Positions 23,998-33,861 of a stretch of 64,000 nucleotides of DNA are shown in pieces (position 1 is the first letter of the stretch; every line of letters begins with the position of its first letter). The DNA is from Flagellimonas ochracea. GTDB lineage: Bacteria; Bacteroidota; Bacteroidia; Flavobacteriales; Flavobacteriaceae. The notes beneath the pieces were generated by a model. It made no database searches. It saw nothing but the letters and a program-made list of their open reading frames with translations, and was not told the origin of the DNA. The translations under genes and the position numbers were made by a program. Location of the stretch: positions 372,001 to 436,000 of the forward strand of contig NZ_JAAABI010000001.1 of assembly GCF_009903685.1 (NCBI RefSeq), in the 5' to 3' direction.

Positions 23998-26454
23998 ATG
24001 GAATATTTTTTGGATGTGGTCTTGCCCATTCCTTTGGAAAGACTGTTTACCTATAAAATTTCACAAGAAGAAGCAGCTATTTTGCAGCCGGGTATGCGGG
24101 TGGCAGTTCCGTTTGGTAAATCCAAGATTTATACAGCGCTTGCCTACCATGTCCATTCAAATCCACCTATTGCTTACGAGGCTAAGGAGATTTATCAGGT
24201 TTTGGACGAAAGAGAGGTTGTTACCCAAAATCAAATTAAACATTGGGAATGGATTGCCCAATACTATATGTGCACGTTGGGTGAAGTGGTTCGTAGTGTC
24301 TTGCCCAGTGCTTTTCTGTTGGAGAGCGAGACCTTGATTTTATCGAACAAAGAGACTGAAATCAATGAAATGGAACTTAGGGACGATGAGTTTTTGGTAT
24401 ATGAAGCCCTGCAACATCAAACGGTGCTGCGCATTGCCGAAATAAGTGATATTGTGGACAAAAAGAACGTTCTGTCATTGATCAATGCATTGGTTGCAAA
24501 AGGGGTGGTTTTGCAAAAAGAAACATTGTACGAAAAGTACAAGCCCAAGTTGATTCGGTACGTGAAACTGGCTGCTGAATTTGAAGATGAGACAAAGCTG
24601 GAATCACTTTTAAACAATTTTACCCGCGCGCCAAAACAAAGTCAGGTAGTGTTGTCTCTATTTCAACTTCAGGCCAGGACCAAAAAACCCGTTCCTATTG
24701 CAGATTTGGAAAAAGAAAGCAAGACCTCACGGGCAATCATAAAGGCACTCGTGGACAAAGGGGTATTGGAAGAGTACCGCATCCGAACAGATAGGATACA
24801 ATATGCTGAAGATTCCATTACATTCAAGAATATACAGCTAAATGAATATCAAGAGAAAGCACTTTCCAAGGTGCAGCAAAGCTTTGACCAAAAAAAACCG
24901 ATACTGCTACATGGTGTAACCAGTTCTGGCAAGACCGAGGTGTATGTAAAGTTGATTCAGGAATGCTTAAATGAAGGAAAGCAAGCACTTTATCTCTTAC
25001 CGGAAATTGCCCTCACCTCTCAGCTTATAAATCGATTACGCGACTATTTTGGCAACAAAGTGGCGGTTTATCATTCCAAATATAGCATACATGAGAGAGT
25101 AGAGGTATGGAACAATGTACTGTCCAATGCTGAAAAGGCGCAAATAGTCATTGGAGCACGTTCTGCGCTGTTTTTGCCATTTTCCAGCTTGGGTTTAGTG
25201 GTGATTGATGAAGAACATGAAAGTTCCTTTAAACAATTTGATCCAGCCCCGCGATATCATGCCAGGGATGCCGCACTGGTTTTAGCTTCTTCTCATGGCG
25301 CCCATACCATTCTGGGCTCTGCCACACCGAGCATTGAGAGTATGGAGAATGCAAAAAAGGGAAAGTATGGTTATGCTTCAATTGATTATCGGTATGGGGA
25401 TGTGCTCATGCCGGAAATAAACCTTGTTGACATTAAAGAGGCGACCCGGAAAAAAAGAATGAAGGGGCATTTTTCCGAAAAGCTGATTGATGCCATTTCC
25501 GAAAAATTGGAAGACGGGGAACAGATAATTCTTTTTCAAAACCGGAGAGGTTTTGCACCTGTTGTGGAATGTACTACCTGTGGACATGTGGCACAATGCC
25601 CCAATTGCGATGTTAGCCTTACCTATCATCAGCATAGAAACCAATTGCGCTGCCATTATTGTGGATACCATATGGCCCTACAACAAGCCTGTTTGGCCTG
25701 CGGAAGCGCCACCTTGGATAAAAAGGGATTTGGCACAGAGCAAATTCAGGAAGAATTGGGCCAGCTTTTTCCTGAAGCTAAAGTGGGCAGAATGGATTTG
25801 GACACCACCCGCGGAAAGTTTGCCTATGAAAAAATCATATCGGCATTTGAAAGCCAGGAAATGGATATTTTGGTGGGAACTCAAATGGTCACCAAGGGAT
25901 TGGATTTCAGAAATGTGGGCTTGGTCGGCATCATGAATGCCGATTCCATGCTTAATTTTCCCGATTATCGCGCTCATGAAAAAAGTTTTCAGATGCTTAC
26001 CCAAGTGTCGGGTAGGGCAGGGAGAACCCAAAAAAGGGGTAAGGTGTTGATTCAAACCTATAATCCCTATCATCAAATTCTGCAACAGGTCACAACCAAT
26101 AACTATGACAAGATGTTTGAAGAGCAATATTATGAACGGGAGCAGTTTAAGTATCCTCCGATAGTCCGTATCATAAAATTGACTTTGAAAGACAAGGATT
26201 TTAACAAATTGAACGAAGCGGCCGATTGGATGGCCACTTCTTTGCGAAACATTTTAAATCATCAAATTCTTGGACCAGAGTATCCACCCATAGCAAGGAT
26301 TAGAAGAGCATATTTAAAAAACATATTGATCAAGATACCCCGCAATCAATCATTGGCCAAAACAAAAAATAGCATTAAAAGAATTGAAAAATCCTTTAAT
26401 GCTATTTCCAAGTATAAGAGTGTAAGACTGGTCTACAACGTGGACCACATATAA
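23998..26454 (+). CDS. priA: Primosomal protein N', replication restart helicase
   Basis: The 818-residue protein has the DNA-binding N-terminal domain (FLDVVLPIPLERLFTY), the helicase motif GVTSSGKTEVY, the DEEH box (VVIDEEHESSFKQ) and TRGKFAYEKII. Between the helicase lobes sit four CxxC pairs in CTTCGHVAQCPNCD and CHYCGYHMALQQACLACG, which bind two zinc ions. PriA restarts stalled replication forks by loading DnaB. It is the last gene of the nadC run and abuts the stop of the convergent LytTR gene without any spacer. Confidence 0.97.
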   Translation: MEYFLDVVLPIPLERLFTYKISQEEAAILQPGMRVAVPFGKSKIYTALAYHVHSNPPIAYEAKEIYQVLDEREVVTQNQIKHWEWIAQYYMCTLGEVVRSVLPSAFLLESETLILSNKETEINEMELRDDEFLVYEALQHQTVLRIAEISDIVDKKNVLSLINALVAKGVVLQKETLYEKYKPKLIRYVKLAAEFEDETKLESLLNNFTRAPKQSQVVLSLFQLQARTKKPVPIADLEKESKTSRAIIKALVDKGVLEEYRIRTDRIQYAEDSITFKNIQLNEYQEKALSKVQQSFDQKKPILLHGVTSSGKTEVYVKLIQECLNEGKQALYLLPEIALTSQLINRLRDYFGNKVAVYHSKYSIHERVEVWNNVLSNAEKAQIVIGARSALFLPFSSLGLVVIDEEHESSFKQFDPAPRYHARDAALVLASSHGAHTILGSATPSIESMENAKKGKYGYASIDYRYGDVLMPEINLVDIKEATRKKRMKGHFSEKLIDAISEKLEDGEQIILFQNRRGFAPVVECTTCGHVAQCPNCDVSLTYHQHRNQLRCHYCGYHMALQQACLACGSATLDKKGFGTEQIQEELGQLFPEAKVGRMDLDTTRGKFAYEKIISAFESQEMDILVGTQMVTKGLDFRNVGLVGIMNADSMLNFPDYRAHEKSFQMLTQVSGRAGRTQKRGKVLIQTYNPYHQILQQVTTNNYDKMFEEQYYEREQFKYPPIVRIIKLTLKDKDFNKLNEAADWMATSLRNILNHQILGPEYPPIARIRRAYLKNILIKIPRNQSLAKTKNSIKRIEKSFNAISKYKSVRLVYNVDHI

Positions 26455-27147
26455 TTAAACATTGGCAAGTGCCTCTGCCAATTCGGTCTTTTTATTTCTA
26501 CTTAGTGGAATCTGTCTGCCCCCAACTTCAACATTTTTGCTGTTGAACTTCTCTATCTTCTCCAGATTCACAATATATGATTTGTGGATGCGCAGAAATT
26601 TTTCTTCGGGTAATTGTTTTTCAAAGGCTTTCATGGTGGAAAGGATAACGATGTTTGCTTCATCGGTCACCAATTTGATGTAATCCCCAAGTGCTTCAAT
26701 CCACTTAATATCATTTAAAATAACCTTTCGTTTTTTAAGGTTACTCTTTACAAAGATGTGCTCCTCGTCTTCATCTACCCTATTAAGTTGCTCATATTTG
26801 GCCACAGCTCTTTTTACGGAAGCTTCGAATCTGGCCAAGGTAATGGGTTTGTGAAGATAGTCGGTCACATCATAATCAAATGCCTTAAGGGCATAGTCTG
26901 GTTTTCCGGTGATGAGGATAACCTGAGGTGGGTTCTCTAATGCCTCCAATAGGTCGAAACCATTGATGATTGGCATTTCAACATCCAAAAAGATTAAATC
27001 AATCTCATGGTTTTTCAGCCCATTTTTGGCTTCGATAGCATTGCTGTACTCAGCGACAAGGGCAAGATGTGGATGATTGTTGACCAATTTTGCAACAGCC
27101 ATACGCTGCATGGAGGAGTCGTCGACAATTATACTCTTTAATTTCAT
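26455..27147 (-). CDS. LytTR-type response regulator
   Basis: The 230-residue protein has a receiver domain (acidic pocket Asp9-Asp10, phosphoacceptor Asp55 in FLDVEMP, Lys in LHKPI) and a C-terminal LytTR DNA-binding domain (about 135-228: DIKWIEALGDYIKLV, FLRIHKSYIVNL). Such regulators normally pair with a membrane histidine kinase, but none lies in the neighbourhood, so it is an orphan here. Targets are unknown. The 182-base gap to the rpsF promoter shows no other feature. Confidence 0.93.
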   Translation of the reverse strand: MKLKSIIVDDSSMQRMAVAKLVNNHPHLALVAEYSNAIEAKNGLKNHEIDLIFLDVEMPIINGFDLLEALENPPQVILITGKPDYALKAFDYDVTDYLHKPITLARFEASVKRAVAKYEQLNRVDEDEEHIFVKSNLKKRKVILNDIKWIEALGDYIKLVTDEANIVILSTMKAFEKQLPEEKFLRIHKSYIVNLEKIEKFNSKNVEVGGRQIPLSRNKKTELAEALANV

Positions 27148-27329
27148 AGAATGGGGTGATTTGTAGGGTTTTAAATCATCGGCAAATTACACAAAAAAGA
27201 AGGTTAACAGCAATAAAAGATGTAAACATGGTCTATTTTGTTGTGTATATTACCATATACGTTACGTAGGTTTATAAGGTTCATTTTTGTTAATAACTCT
27301 TGTACCTAAACGAAGATTTTATGCTTTTC

Positions 27330-27360
27330 TTGCGGGGTGACGGAAATATTACTAATTTTG
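27330..27360 (+). promoter_or_regulatory. rpsF operon promoter (Bacteroidota type)
   Basis: TTG at 27330-27332 and TAATTTTG at 27353-27360 are separated by 20 bases and match the Bacteroidota -33/-7 consensus TTG and TAnnTTTG. The start codon of rpsF follows 26 bases after the -7 element, leaving a leader of about 20 bases, too short for an S6:S18 regulatory hairpin. Confidence 0.7.
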
Positions 27361-27385
27361 CGCTCCTTTAAATAAAATATAATAT

Positions 27386-27724
27386 ATGAACCATTACGAA
27401 ACTGTTTTCATTTTGAATCCCGTTCTATCTGAGACCCAGATAGAGGAAACAGTCAAGAAGTTCGAAGATTTCTTGATTAAGAATGGCGCCAAAATGGTCT
27501 CCAAGGAAGATTGGGGACTTAAAAAATTGGCCTATCCCATTCAACACAAAAAAAGTGGCTTTTACCACTTGTTCGAATTCGCTGCTCCCGGTGAGGCCAT
27601 AGGGCCTTATGAGCTAGAGTTCAGAAGAGACGAACGTGTTATGCGTTTTTTGACCGTTAAATTGGACAAGCATGCTATTGCTTGGGCAGAAAAAAGAAGA
27701 AACAAACTAAAAGCAAAGGCATAG
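27386..27724 (+). CDS. rpsF: 30S ribosomal protein S6
   Basis: The 112-residue protein has the S6 start [16 protein letters not shown] and the RNA-binding [18 protein letters not shown], and ends in the usual basic tail. S6 pairs with S18 on the 30S platform. It heads the rpsF-rpsR-rplI operon; in this phylum the single-strand-binding gene often found between rpsF and rpsR is absent. Confidence 0.98.
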   Translation: MNHYETVFILNPVLSETQIEETVKKFEDFLIKNGAKMVSKEDWGLKKLAYPIQHKKSGFYHLFEFAAPGEAIGPYELEFRRDERVMRFLTVKLDKHAIAWAEKRRNKLKAKA

Positions 27725-27728
27725 GGGT

Positions 27729-28025
27729 ATGGCATCCATAGAACAACAAGCAAAATCGAAAAAAGACGGAGAAATCAGGTATTTGACCCCGTTGAACATT
27801 GAAACCACCAAGCAAAAGAAATACTGTAGGTTCAAAAAATCTGGAATTAAATACATTGACTATAAAGACCCTGATTTTTTGATGAAATTGGTCAATGAGC
27901 AAGGCAAATTGCTTCCCAGAAGACTTACAGGTACTTCTCTAAAGTATCAAAGAAAAGTAGCACAGGCCGTAAAACGTGCCCGTCACCTGGCCTTAATGCC
28001 GTATGTTGGCGATATGTTGAAATAA
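27729..28025 (+). CDS. rpsR: 30S ribosomal protein S18
   Basis: The 98-residue S18 contains [35 protein letters not shown] and [13 protein letters not shown]. It starts four bases after rpsF and binds S6 on the 30S platform. The N-terminus carries about 20 residues ([20 protein letters not shown]) more than the E. coli protein, which is usual for this phylum. Confidence 0.98.
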   Translation: MASIEQQAKSKKDGEIRYLTPLNIETTKQKKYCRFKKSGIKYIDYKDPDFLMKLVNEQGKLLPRRLTGTSLKYQRKVAQAVKRARHLALMPYVGDMLK

Positions 28026-28037
28026 AAAACGAAGAGC

Positions 28038-28490
28038 ATGGAACTTATTTTAAAAGAAGACGTACAGGATTTGGGCTTTAAGGACGATGTCGTCACTGTA
28101 AAGAATGGATATGGTAGAAACTACCTAATTCCACAAGGCTTGGCCACACTGGCAACACCATCTGCCAAAAAGGTGTTGGCTGAAAACCTGAAACAAAGGG
28201 CCCACAAAGAGAAAAAAGTGATTGATGAGGCCAATAAGGTTGCCGAAGCCCTAAAGCAATTGGAGATTCGTATTCCAGCTAAAGTGGGGGCCGGCGATAA
28301 ATTGTTTGGTTCGGTTACCAATATTGACTTGGCCGCAGCTTTGGACAAGGAAGGCCACCAAGTAGATAAGAAATTCATCAGTATCCAAGGGGGTGCCGTC
28401 AAAAGAGTGGGACCTTATAACGCTGAAATTCGTTTACACCGCGAAGTAATCGTTGACTTTCCATTTGAGGTGGTCGCTGAGGCCAAATAA
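28038..28490 (+). CDS. rplI: 50S ribosomal protein L9
   Basis: The 150-residue L9 has the N-terminal GYGRNYLIPQGLA motif, the long connecting helix and the C-terminal KLFGSVTNIDLAAAL domain. It lies 12 bases after rpsR and is the last gene of the operon; a strong terminator follows. Confidence 0.98.
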   Translation: MELILKEDVQDLGFKDDVVTVKNGYGRNYLIPQGLATLATPSAKKVLAENLKQRAHKEKKVIDEANKVAEALKQLEIRIPAKVGAGDKLFGSVTNIDLAAALDKEGHQVDKKFISIQGGAVKRVGPYNAEIRLHREVIVDFPFEVVAEAK

Positions 28491-28517
28491 ATAGGATATT
28501 TCGGTTAATAACTTGTG

Positions 28518-28546
28518 AAGAGCTATGCGCGCATAGCTCTTTTTTT
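28518..28546 (+). terminator. Intrinsic terminator of the rpsF-rpsR-rplI operon
   Basis: The 22 bases at 28519-28540 are a perfect palindrome (arm AGAGCTATGCG) and are followed by seven T. The stem is too tight at its centre to close fully, but it should still form a strong hairpin and U-tract directly behind rplI. Confidence 0.9.
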
Positions 28547-28590
28547 GTTCTAAGTTTGTAGATACTCACAGTCTAATTAACACATAGCAA

Positions 28591-31500
28591 ATGAAAAGAT
28601 TTCTACCCTTGGGAGTACTATTCTTTATGGTATTCTCGTCAGCTTTTTCCCAAGTTACAACCTCCAACATTCGCGGGAATGTGGTCGATGACCAGAACGA
28701 ACCCTTGTTTGGGGCCAATGTGGTCGCCGTGCACACACCAACAGGTACCCGATATGGGGCAATAACCAACGACGAAGGTCGATTCAACCTATTAAACCTT
28801 AGGGTCGGGGGACCTTATGAGGTCACCATTTCCTATGTCGGTTTCAAAAGTGATGTTCGCAATGACATATCCCTGTCACTGGGAAAAACCTTTACCTATT
28901 CCGTAAGTCTGCAGTCCGATAGCCAACAATTGGACGAGGTTATACTTGTTTCAGACCAAACTGGAACTTTTGGTAGTGATCGAACTGGTGCCGAAACGAG
29001 TGTAAGCCGTAGGGATTTGCAGCGTTTGCCTACCATTTCCCGTTCCGCCAACGATTTTATCCGCTTGGAACCTGCCGCTTCTTCTGGTGCTTCTGGACTC
29101 TCTTTTGGAGGTAGAAATGATCAGTATAATAACTTTTCTTTGGATGGTGCCATATTCAACAATCCCTTTGGTTTGGATGCTGCTACGCCTGGTGGACAGG
29201 CCAATGCGCAGCCTATTTCTCTGGACGCCATTGACCAAATTGCGGTTACTACGGCTCCGTATGATGTAACCCAGTCTGGATTTACAGGAGCTTCGGTAAA
29301 TGCAGTGACCAAGAGTGGAACCAATAAATTCTACGCCACCGCCTATGGCTTTTTCAGGAATGATGATTTAACAGGAGGAAAAATTGAGGGTGATGATGTG
29401 GTCAAGACAGGATTGGAACAAACGCAATACGGATTCAGTATAGGAGGACCCATTATAAAGAACAAATTGTTCTTTTTTGCCAACTTTGAACGTGATGAAC
29501 TAACCGAGCTGGGCACCGATGGTTTTGTACCGGGTGGCGTTGGAGCCGATGGCATTAGTACTTCCAGGGTAACCCAGACCGATATGCAGCTTGTGGACGA
29601 CATATTAAGACAAGTGGTAATCGGACAGGACGCCCAAGGGAACGATATTTTCTACAACCCAGGGGCCATCACCGGATTTAACTTTGATCAAGAATCCAAC
29701 AAGGGCATCATCAAATTGGATTGGAACATTAACGATAACAATCGATTGGCGGTGATCTATAACTTTTTAAATGCTTCTAGAGGACTGCCGGCCAACAGAA
29801 ATGCCATTACATTTCGTGGCCCAAGCACACAAACGCTCCAGTTCGAAAATGCTGGATATGAAATCAATAACAATATACAATCCGTTCAGTTGGAATTGAA
29901 CAGTACCCTGAGCAACGAAGCAACGAATAAACTTCAAGTGGGATACACCCATTTTGACGATTTCAGAAATCCGTTTTCCACACCTGCACCAAGTATTACG
30001 CTTTTGGACGATACAGGAAGTTCCAACTATATTATTGCTGGACACGAACCGTTTTCAATCAACAACAGACTGGACCAAAAGGTATTTCAGATTACGGATA
30101 ATTTGAATTTCTTCATTGGCAATCACACGTATACGGTTGGTTTTGCCTTTGAAAAATTCCAGTTCGACAACTCGTTTAATCTTGGATTTTATGGTGCCCA
30201 AGGTGTGTTTTTCCCTTCAGGGTCCATAGCGGACTTTAGAAATTTGGATGCGGCTGGGGAAGCAGCTCTCGTGGGTCAATATCAAGCCCAGTTCGATGCT
30301 GCGATAGCAACTGCCAACAATAATAACCAATTTCCTGATGGGACTCCCGGGGGATGGTCATTGGCAGAAACCAACGTAGGGCAAATGTCATTTTACTTAC
30401 AAGACCAATGGGATATGACCGATGACTTCAAATTGACCTACGGGATACGTTTTGACCGACCCTTGTATTTCGATACGGCGGACAAAGTCAGGGAAAACAT
30501 AGACCGAAAAGGCGGTACCTTGGCTGAAGGGGGCACTTATGCGCCAGACATTACCTACTTTGATCCAGAGACCAATGAGGAAATATTTATCGATTCTGAG
30601 CAATTGCCAAATAATGATTGGTTAATATCACCCCGGGTTGGGTTTAATTGGGATATTAATGGTGACCAAACCCTTCAATTAAGAGGTGGGTCTGGTTTGT
30701 TTACCGGTAGATTTCCTTTCGTTTGGTTAGGAAATCAAGTTCAAGGAACAGATTTCTTTTTCTACCAAGTCGTGGACCCCGATTTTCAATGGCCACAAGT
30801 ATGGAGGACCAATATCGGTGTCGATAAAAAGTTCGAAAATGGAATTATCTTGACAGCCGATTTGGCCTATACCAAAGACGTAAACGCGGCTCATGTTCAG
30901 AATTGGGGTCTGGGCGCGCCATCCGAGACCTTATCCGGCGTGGATAATCGAGCGGTATACGCCAATGAGGATAAATCCCAATTATTTGGAGGGCCGACCA
31001 ATGCGTATGTGTTCACTAATTCAGATAAGGGTCGCATTTGGAACGCTACATTAAAGCTCCAAAAGACATTCGATAACGGTCTTTATACTCAATTGGCCTA
31101 CAACTTTTTGGATGCACGGGAGGTCAACTCCATCGATGCAGAGATTACTGGGGATGCTTTCGCAGGTAATGCGGTAGTCGGAAATGCCAATAATGATGTT
31201 CTTGCGTTTTCGAGATATGGTGACAGGCATCGAATCATCGGTGTTATTTCAAAAGCATTCAAAACGGGAACCACGATTTCCTCTTTCTTTGAATATGCCC
31301 AAAGTGGCCGGTTCAACTACATCTACGGAGGTGATATAAACAACGATGGCTCGGCGATAAACGATTTGATCTATATACCCACTGCCAGCGAATTACAACA
31401 AATGAACTTCAGCGGTGATGGCCAAGCAGCAGCTTTTGAGGCTTTCATTCAGCAAGACGATTATTTGAGTGACAGAAGGGGAGAATATGCGGAACGCTAC

Positions 31501-31797
31501 GGTGCCCTTGCTCCTTGGAGAGGTCGATGGGACATCAAAATTTTACAGGATATAAAGGTAAATGACAGAAACAGGTTCCAAATCAGTTTGGACGTCTTGA
31601 ATATTGGTAACCTAATTAATTCAGATTGGGGCGTTGTGGAGCAGCAAGATTTTGACCAATTGCTAGGGGTAACGGTGGATGATACCAACACACCGACCTT
31701 CACCTTCAATCCAGACCGTACCAATACATTTTCAGCGGATACCCGCTTGCGTTCTAGATGGCAGGCTCAAGTCGGTTTACGTTATATTTTGGATTAA
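28591..31797 (+). CDS. Oar-like TonB-dependent receptor with carboxypeptidase-regulatory domain
   Basis: The 1068-residue protein has a signal peptide (about 1-21), a CarboxypepD_reg-like domain (27-110: NIRGNVVDDQNEPLFGANV, TNDEGRFNLLNLRVGGPY), a plug (from about 120, with FSLDGAIFNNPFG and SGTNKFYATAYGFFRNDD) and a long outer-membrane barrel ending in WQAQVGLRYILD. The layout is that of Oar-type receptors, which take up large ligands with TonB energy. No SusD partner or catabolic gene is adjacent, so the ligand cannot be guessed. The gene is a single transcription unit between two clear terminators. Confidence 0.92.
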   Translation: MKRFLPLGVLFFMVFSSAFSQVTTSNIRGNVVDDQNEPLFGANVVAVHTPTGTRYGAITNDEGRFNLLNLRVGGPYEVTISYVGFKSDVRNDISLSLGKTFTYSVSLQSDSQQLDEVILVSDQTGTFGSDRTGAETSVSRRDLQRLPTISRSANDFIRLEPAASSGASGLSFGGRNDQYNNFSLDGAIFNNPFGLDAATPGGQANAQPISLDAIDQIAVTTAPYDVTQSGFTGASVNAVTKSGTNKFYATAYGFFRNDDLTGGKIEGDDVVKTGLEQTQYGFSIGGPIIKNKLFFFANFERDELTELGTDGFVPGGVGADGISTSRVTQTDMQLVDDILRQVVIGQDAQGNDIFYNPGAITGFNFDQESNKGIIKLDWNINDNNRLAVIYNFLNASRGLPANRNAITFRGPSTQTLQFENAGYEINNNIQSVQLELNSTLSNEATNKLQVGYTHFDDFRNPFSTPAPSITLLDDTGSSNYIIAGHEPFSINNRLDQKVFQITDNLNFFIGNHTYTVGFAFEKFQFDNSFNLGFYGAQGVFFPSGSIADFRNLDAAGEAALVGQYQAQFDAAIATANNNNQFPDGTPGGWSLAETNVGQMSFYLQDQWDMTDDFKLTYGIRFDRPLYFDTADKVRENIDRKGGTLAEGGTYAPDITYFDPETNEEIFIDSEQLPNNDWLISPRVGFNWDINGDQTLQLRGGSGLFTGRFPFVWLGNQVQGTDFFFYQVVDPDFQWPQVWRTNIGVDKKFENGIILTADLAYTKDVNAAHVQNWGLGAPSETLSGVDNRAVYANEDKSQLFGGPTNAYVFTNSDKGRIWNATLKLQKTFDNGLYTQLAYNFLDAREVNSIDAEITGDAFAGNAVVGNANNDVLAFSRYGDRHRIIGVISKAFKTGTTISSFFEYAQSGRFNYIYGGDINNDGSAINDLIYIPTASELQQMNFSGDGQAAAFEAFIQQDDYLSDRRGEYAERYGALAPWRGRWDIKILQDIKVNDRNRFQISLDVLNIGNLINSDWGVVEQQDFDQLLGVTVDDTNTPTFTFNPDRTNTFSADTRLRSRWQAQVGLRYILD

Positions 31798-31816
31798 TCG
31801 AAACAATTATTTGATT

Positions 31817-31850
31817 AAAAACCCTGACTTTTTTGGTCAGGGTTTTATTT
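31817..31850 (+). terminator. Intrinsic terminator behind the TonB receptor gene
   Basis: AAAACCCTGAC at 31817-31827 pairs with GTCAGGGTTTT at 31836-31846 across a short T-rich loop, an 11-base-pair stem with flanking A and T runs that could act in both directions. Confidence 0.88.
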
Positions 31851-31942
31851 TTGCAGCATGCAATAAGCAAGATGAAATTCGATTTGAACGGAATGCCTTT
31901 TACGCAGATTACATCGGACGGTAGAAGATAAATGAGTAATAG

Positions 31943-32413
31943 ATGAAATACAAAAGACTTTCTAAAGAGCAATTGGAAGAGCTACATCCCGAATTCATCA
32001 ATTTCTTGGCTACCCAATCCATCACCGCAGAAGAATGGGAAGCGTTAAAAAAAGAAAGACCGGATGTAGCAGAAGAGGAAATCGATGTTTTCAGTGATTT
32101 AATATGGGAAGGAGTACTCTCCAAAGTGGAGTATTTGGAGAACATTTCTGAAATGCACATGCATCTTTTTCACCTTACCGATAAGGAGATGAAATTGTTT
32201 TCAGTCAAAGTATTGAATCCTGAAATAGATTTGCGTACCCAAGAAGGTTTTGGTTGGTTCAAGAGAAACTTTCAATCTGATTTTGTGGAATATCTGACGG
32301 CATCAAAAGCATATGGAGAAGATAAGAATCTGGATAAGTTTGAATTGATAAAGCAGGGTGCGGTCATTACCAAAGGAGAATTGTATCGGTGGTTTGAGCA
32401 GATTATGGAATAA
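31943..32413 (+). CDS. Conserved hypothetical protein (DUF6495-like)
   Basis: The 156-residue cytosolic protein is acidic and mostly helical (MKYKRLSKEQLEELHPEFIN, EEEIDVFSDLIWEGVL, KGELYRWFEQI). It resembles a family conserved beside hisS in Flavobacteriaceae that I remember as DUF6495; the number should be checked. Function is unknown. It lies 68 bases before hisS on the same strand, but hisS has its own promoter motif. Confidence 0.65.
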   Translation: MKYKRLSKEQLEELHPEFINFLATQSITAEEWEALKKERPDVAEEEIDVFSDLIWEGVLSKVEYLENISEMHMHLFHLTDKEMKLFSVKVLNPEIDLRTQEGFGWFKRNFQSDFVEYLTASKAYGEDKNLDKFELIKQGAVITKGELYRWFEQIME

Positions 32414-32454
32414 AGAGGTCTTTCTTTTACCCAAACCCCTTCACCCAAACCATG

Positions 32455-32462
32455 TATATTTG
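32455..32462 (+). promoter_or_regulatory. hisS -7 promoter element
   Basis: TATATTTG at 32455-32462 fits the Bacteroidota TAnnTTTG consensus and lies 19 bases before the hisS ATG. No convincing TTG is present at the -33 position. Confidence 0.5.
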
Positions 32463-32481
32463 CACGAGAATCAGAAATTAA

Positions 32482-33861
32482 ATGCCACAAAAACCTTCCA
32501 TACCCAAGGGAACCCGAGATTTTTCACCTGCCGAGGTGACCAAGCGCAATTACATTATCAATACCATTAAAAAGCATTTCGAGACTTTTGGTTTTCAGCC
32601 GATAGAGACACCCTCATTTGAAAATTCAGATACGCTGTTGGGCAAGTATGGAGAGGAAGGGGACCGCTTGATTTTTAAAATCCTGAATTCGGGTGATTTC
32701 ATATCCAAAGTGGATGATGTTACCTACAGTTCCAAGAATTCAAGCTCCTTGGCTCCAAAAATATCGGAAAAAGCTTTGCGCTATGACCTGACCGTCCCCT
32801 TTGCGCGTTACGTGGTCATGCATCAGAACGAGATTGATTTTCCTTTTAAAAGGTATCAGATACAACCTGTTTGGCGGGCCGACCGTCCTCAAAAGGGTCG
32901 TTTTCGGGAGTTTTATCAGTGTGATGCTGATGTGGTCGGGGCCAATTCATTGCTTCAGGAAGTAGAATTTGTGCGGTTATATGATTCAGTATTTACCGAT
33001 TTGGGACTGAAAGGAACTACAATCAATATCAATAACCGAAAAGTTTTATCAGGAATAGCCGAGGTGATTGGTGCTAAGCATCTTTTGGTGGACTTTACCG
33101 TTGCGTTGGATAAGCTCGATAAAATAGGAGCGGAGAAGGTCAAAGCTGAAATGTTGGAAAAAGGGTTGTCAGAAGGTGCCATTGACAAGGCTGAACCACT
33201 CTTCGCTATGTCCGGAACTGCTTCCGAACAGTTGGACCAACTAAAACGTCTGCTTGTTGGGTCTGAAGTAGGGATGCGTGGTATCGCAGAACTTGAAGAA
33301 ATCATTGAAATGGTTAATATCTTAGGATTGCAATCTGCCCAATTGCAGTTGGATGTTACCCTGGCCCGTGGACTTAACTACTATACTGGAGCTATTTTTG
33401 AAGTAGAAGCCCCAGAAGGTGTTGACATAGGTTCCATCGGTGGTGGTGGACGCTACGATGATCTTACTGGTATTTTTGGTTTAAAAGATGTGAGTGGCGT
33501 TGGAATTTCGTTCGGACTAGATCGGATTTATCTGGTTTTGGAGGAGCTGGGACTTTTTCCTGATGATTTGGATACCCAATTGGATGTTCTATGTTTGAAC
33601 TTCGGCAAGAACGAACAAAATGCAGCTTTAAAATTGGTTGCGACACTCCGAAAGCATGAACTTCGGGTGGACTTGTACCCAACCGATACCAAGGTGCAAA
33701 AACAGTTTAAATATGCTGACAAACGTGGTGTACCCTATGTAATTTTATTGGGAGCAAAAGAGCTGTCCGAAGGTGTTTTTGTAGTGAAGAACATGAAAAC
33801 GGGACATCAGGAATCCTTTTCATTGGACAATCCTTCCCAGTTTGTACATAAGATAGGTTAA
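32482..33861 (+). CDS. hisS: Histidine-tRNA ligase
   Basis: The 459-residue class II synthetase charges tRNA-His. Class II and HisRS motifs are present: LRYDLTVPFARYV, the motif-2 loop RADRPQKGRFREFYQCDAD, the histidine A motif LARGLNYYTGAIFEVE, GGGGRYDDL and motif 3 GISFGLDRI, followed by the anticodon-binding domain (LCLNFGKNEQNAALKLV). The 3' end overlaps the convergent NUDIX gene by four bases. Confidence 0.98.
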   Translation: MPQKPSIPKGTRDFSPAEVTKRNYIINTIKKHFETFGFQPIETPSFENSDTLLGKYGEEGDRLIFKILNSGDFISKVDDVTYSSKNSSSLAPKISEKALRYDLTVPFARYVVMHQNEIDFPFKRYQIQPVWRADRPQKGRFREFYQCDADVVGANSLLQEVEFVRLYDSVFTDLGLKGTTININNRKVLSGIAEVIGAKHLLVDFTVALDKLDKIGAEKVKAEMLEKGLSEGAIDKAEPLFAMSGTASEQLDQLKRLLVGSEVGMRGIAELEEIIEMVNILGLQSAQLQLDVTLARGLNYYTGAIFEVEAPEGVDIGSIGGGGRYDDLTGIFGLKDVSGVGISFGLDRIYLVLEELGLFPDDLDTQLDVLCLNFGKNEQNAALKLVATLRKHELRVDLYPTDTKVQKQFKYADKRGVPYVILLGAKELSEGVFVVKNMKTGHQESFSLDNPSQFVHKIG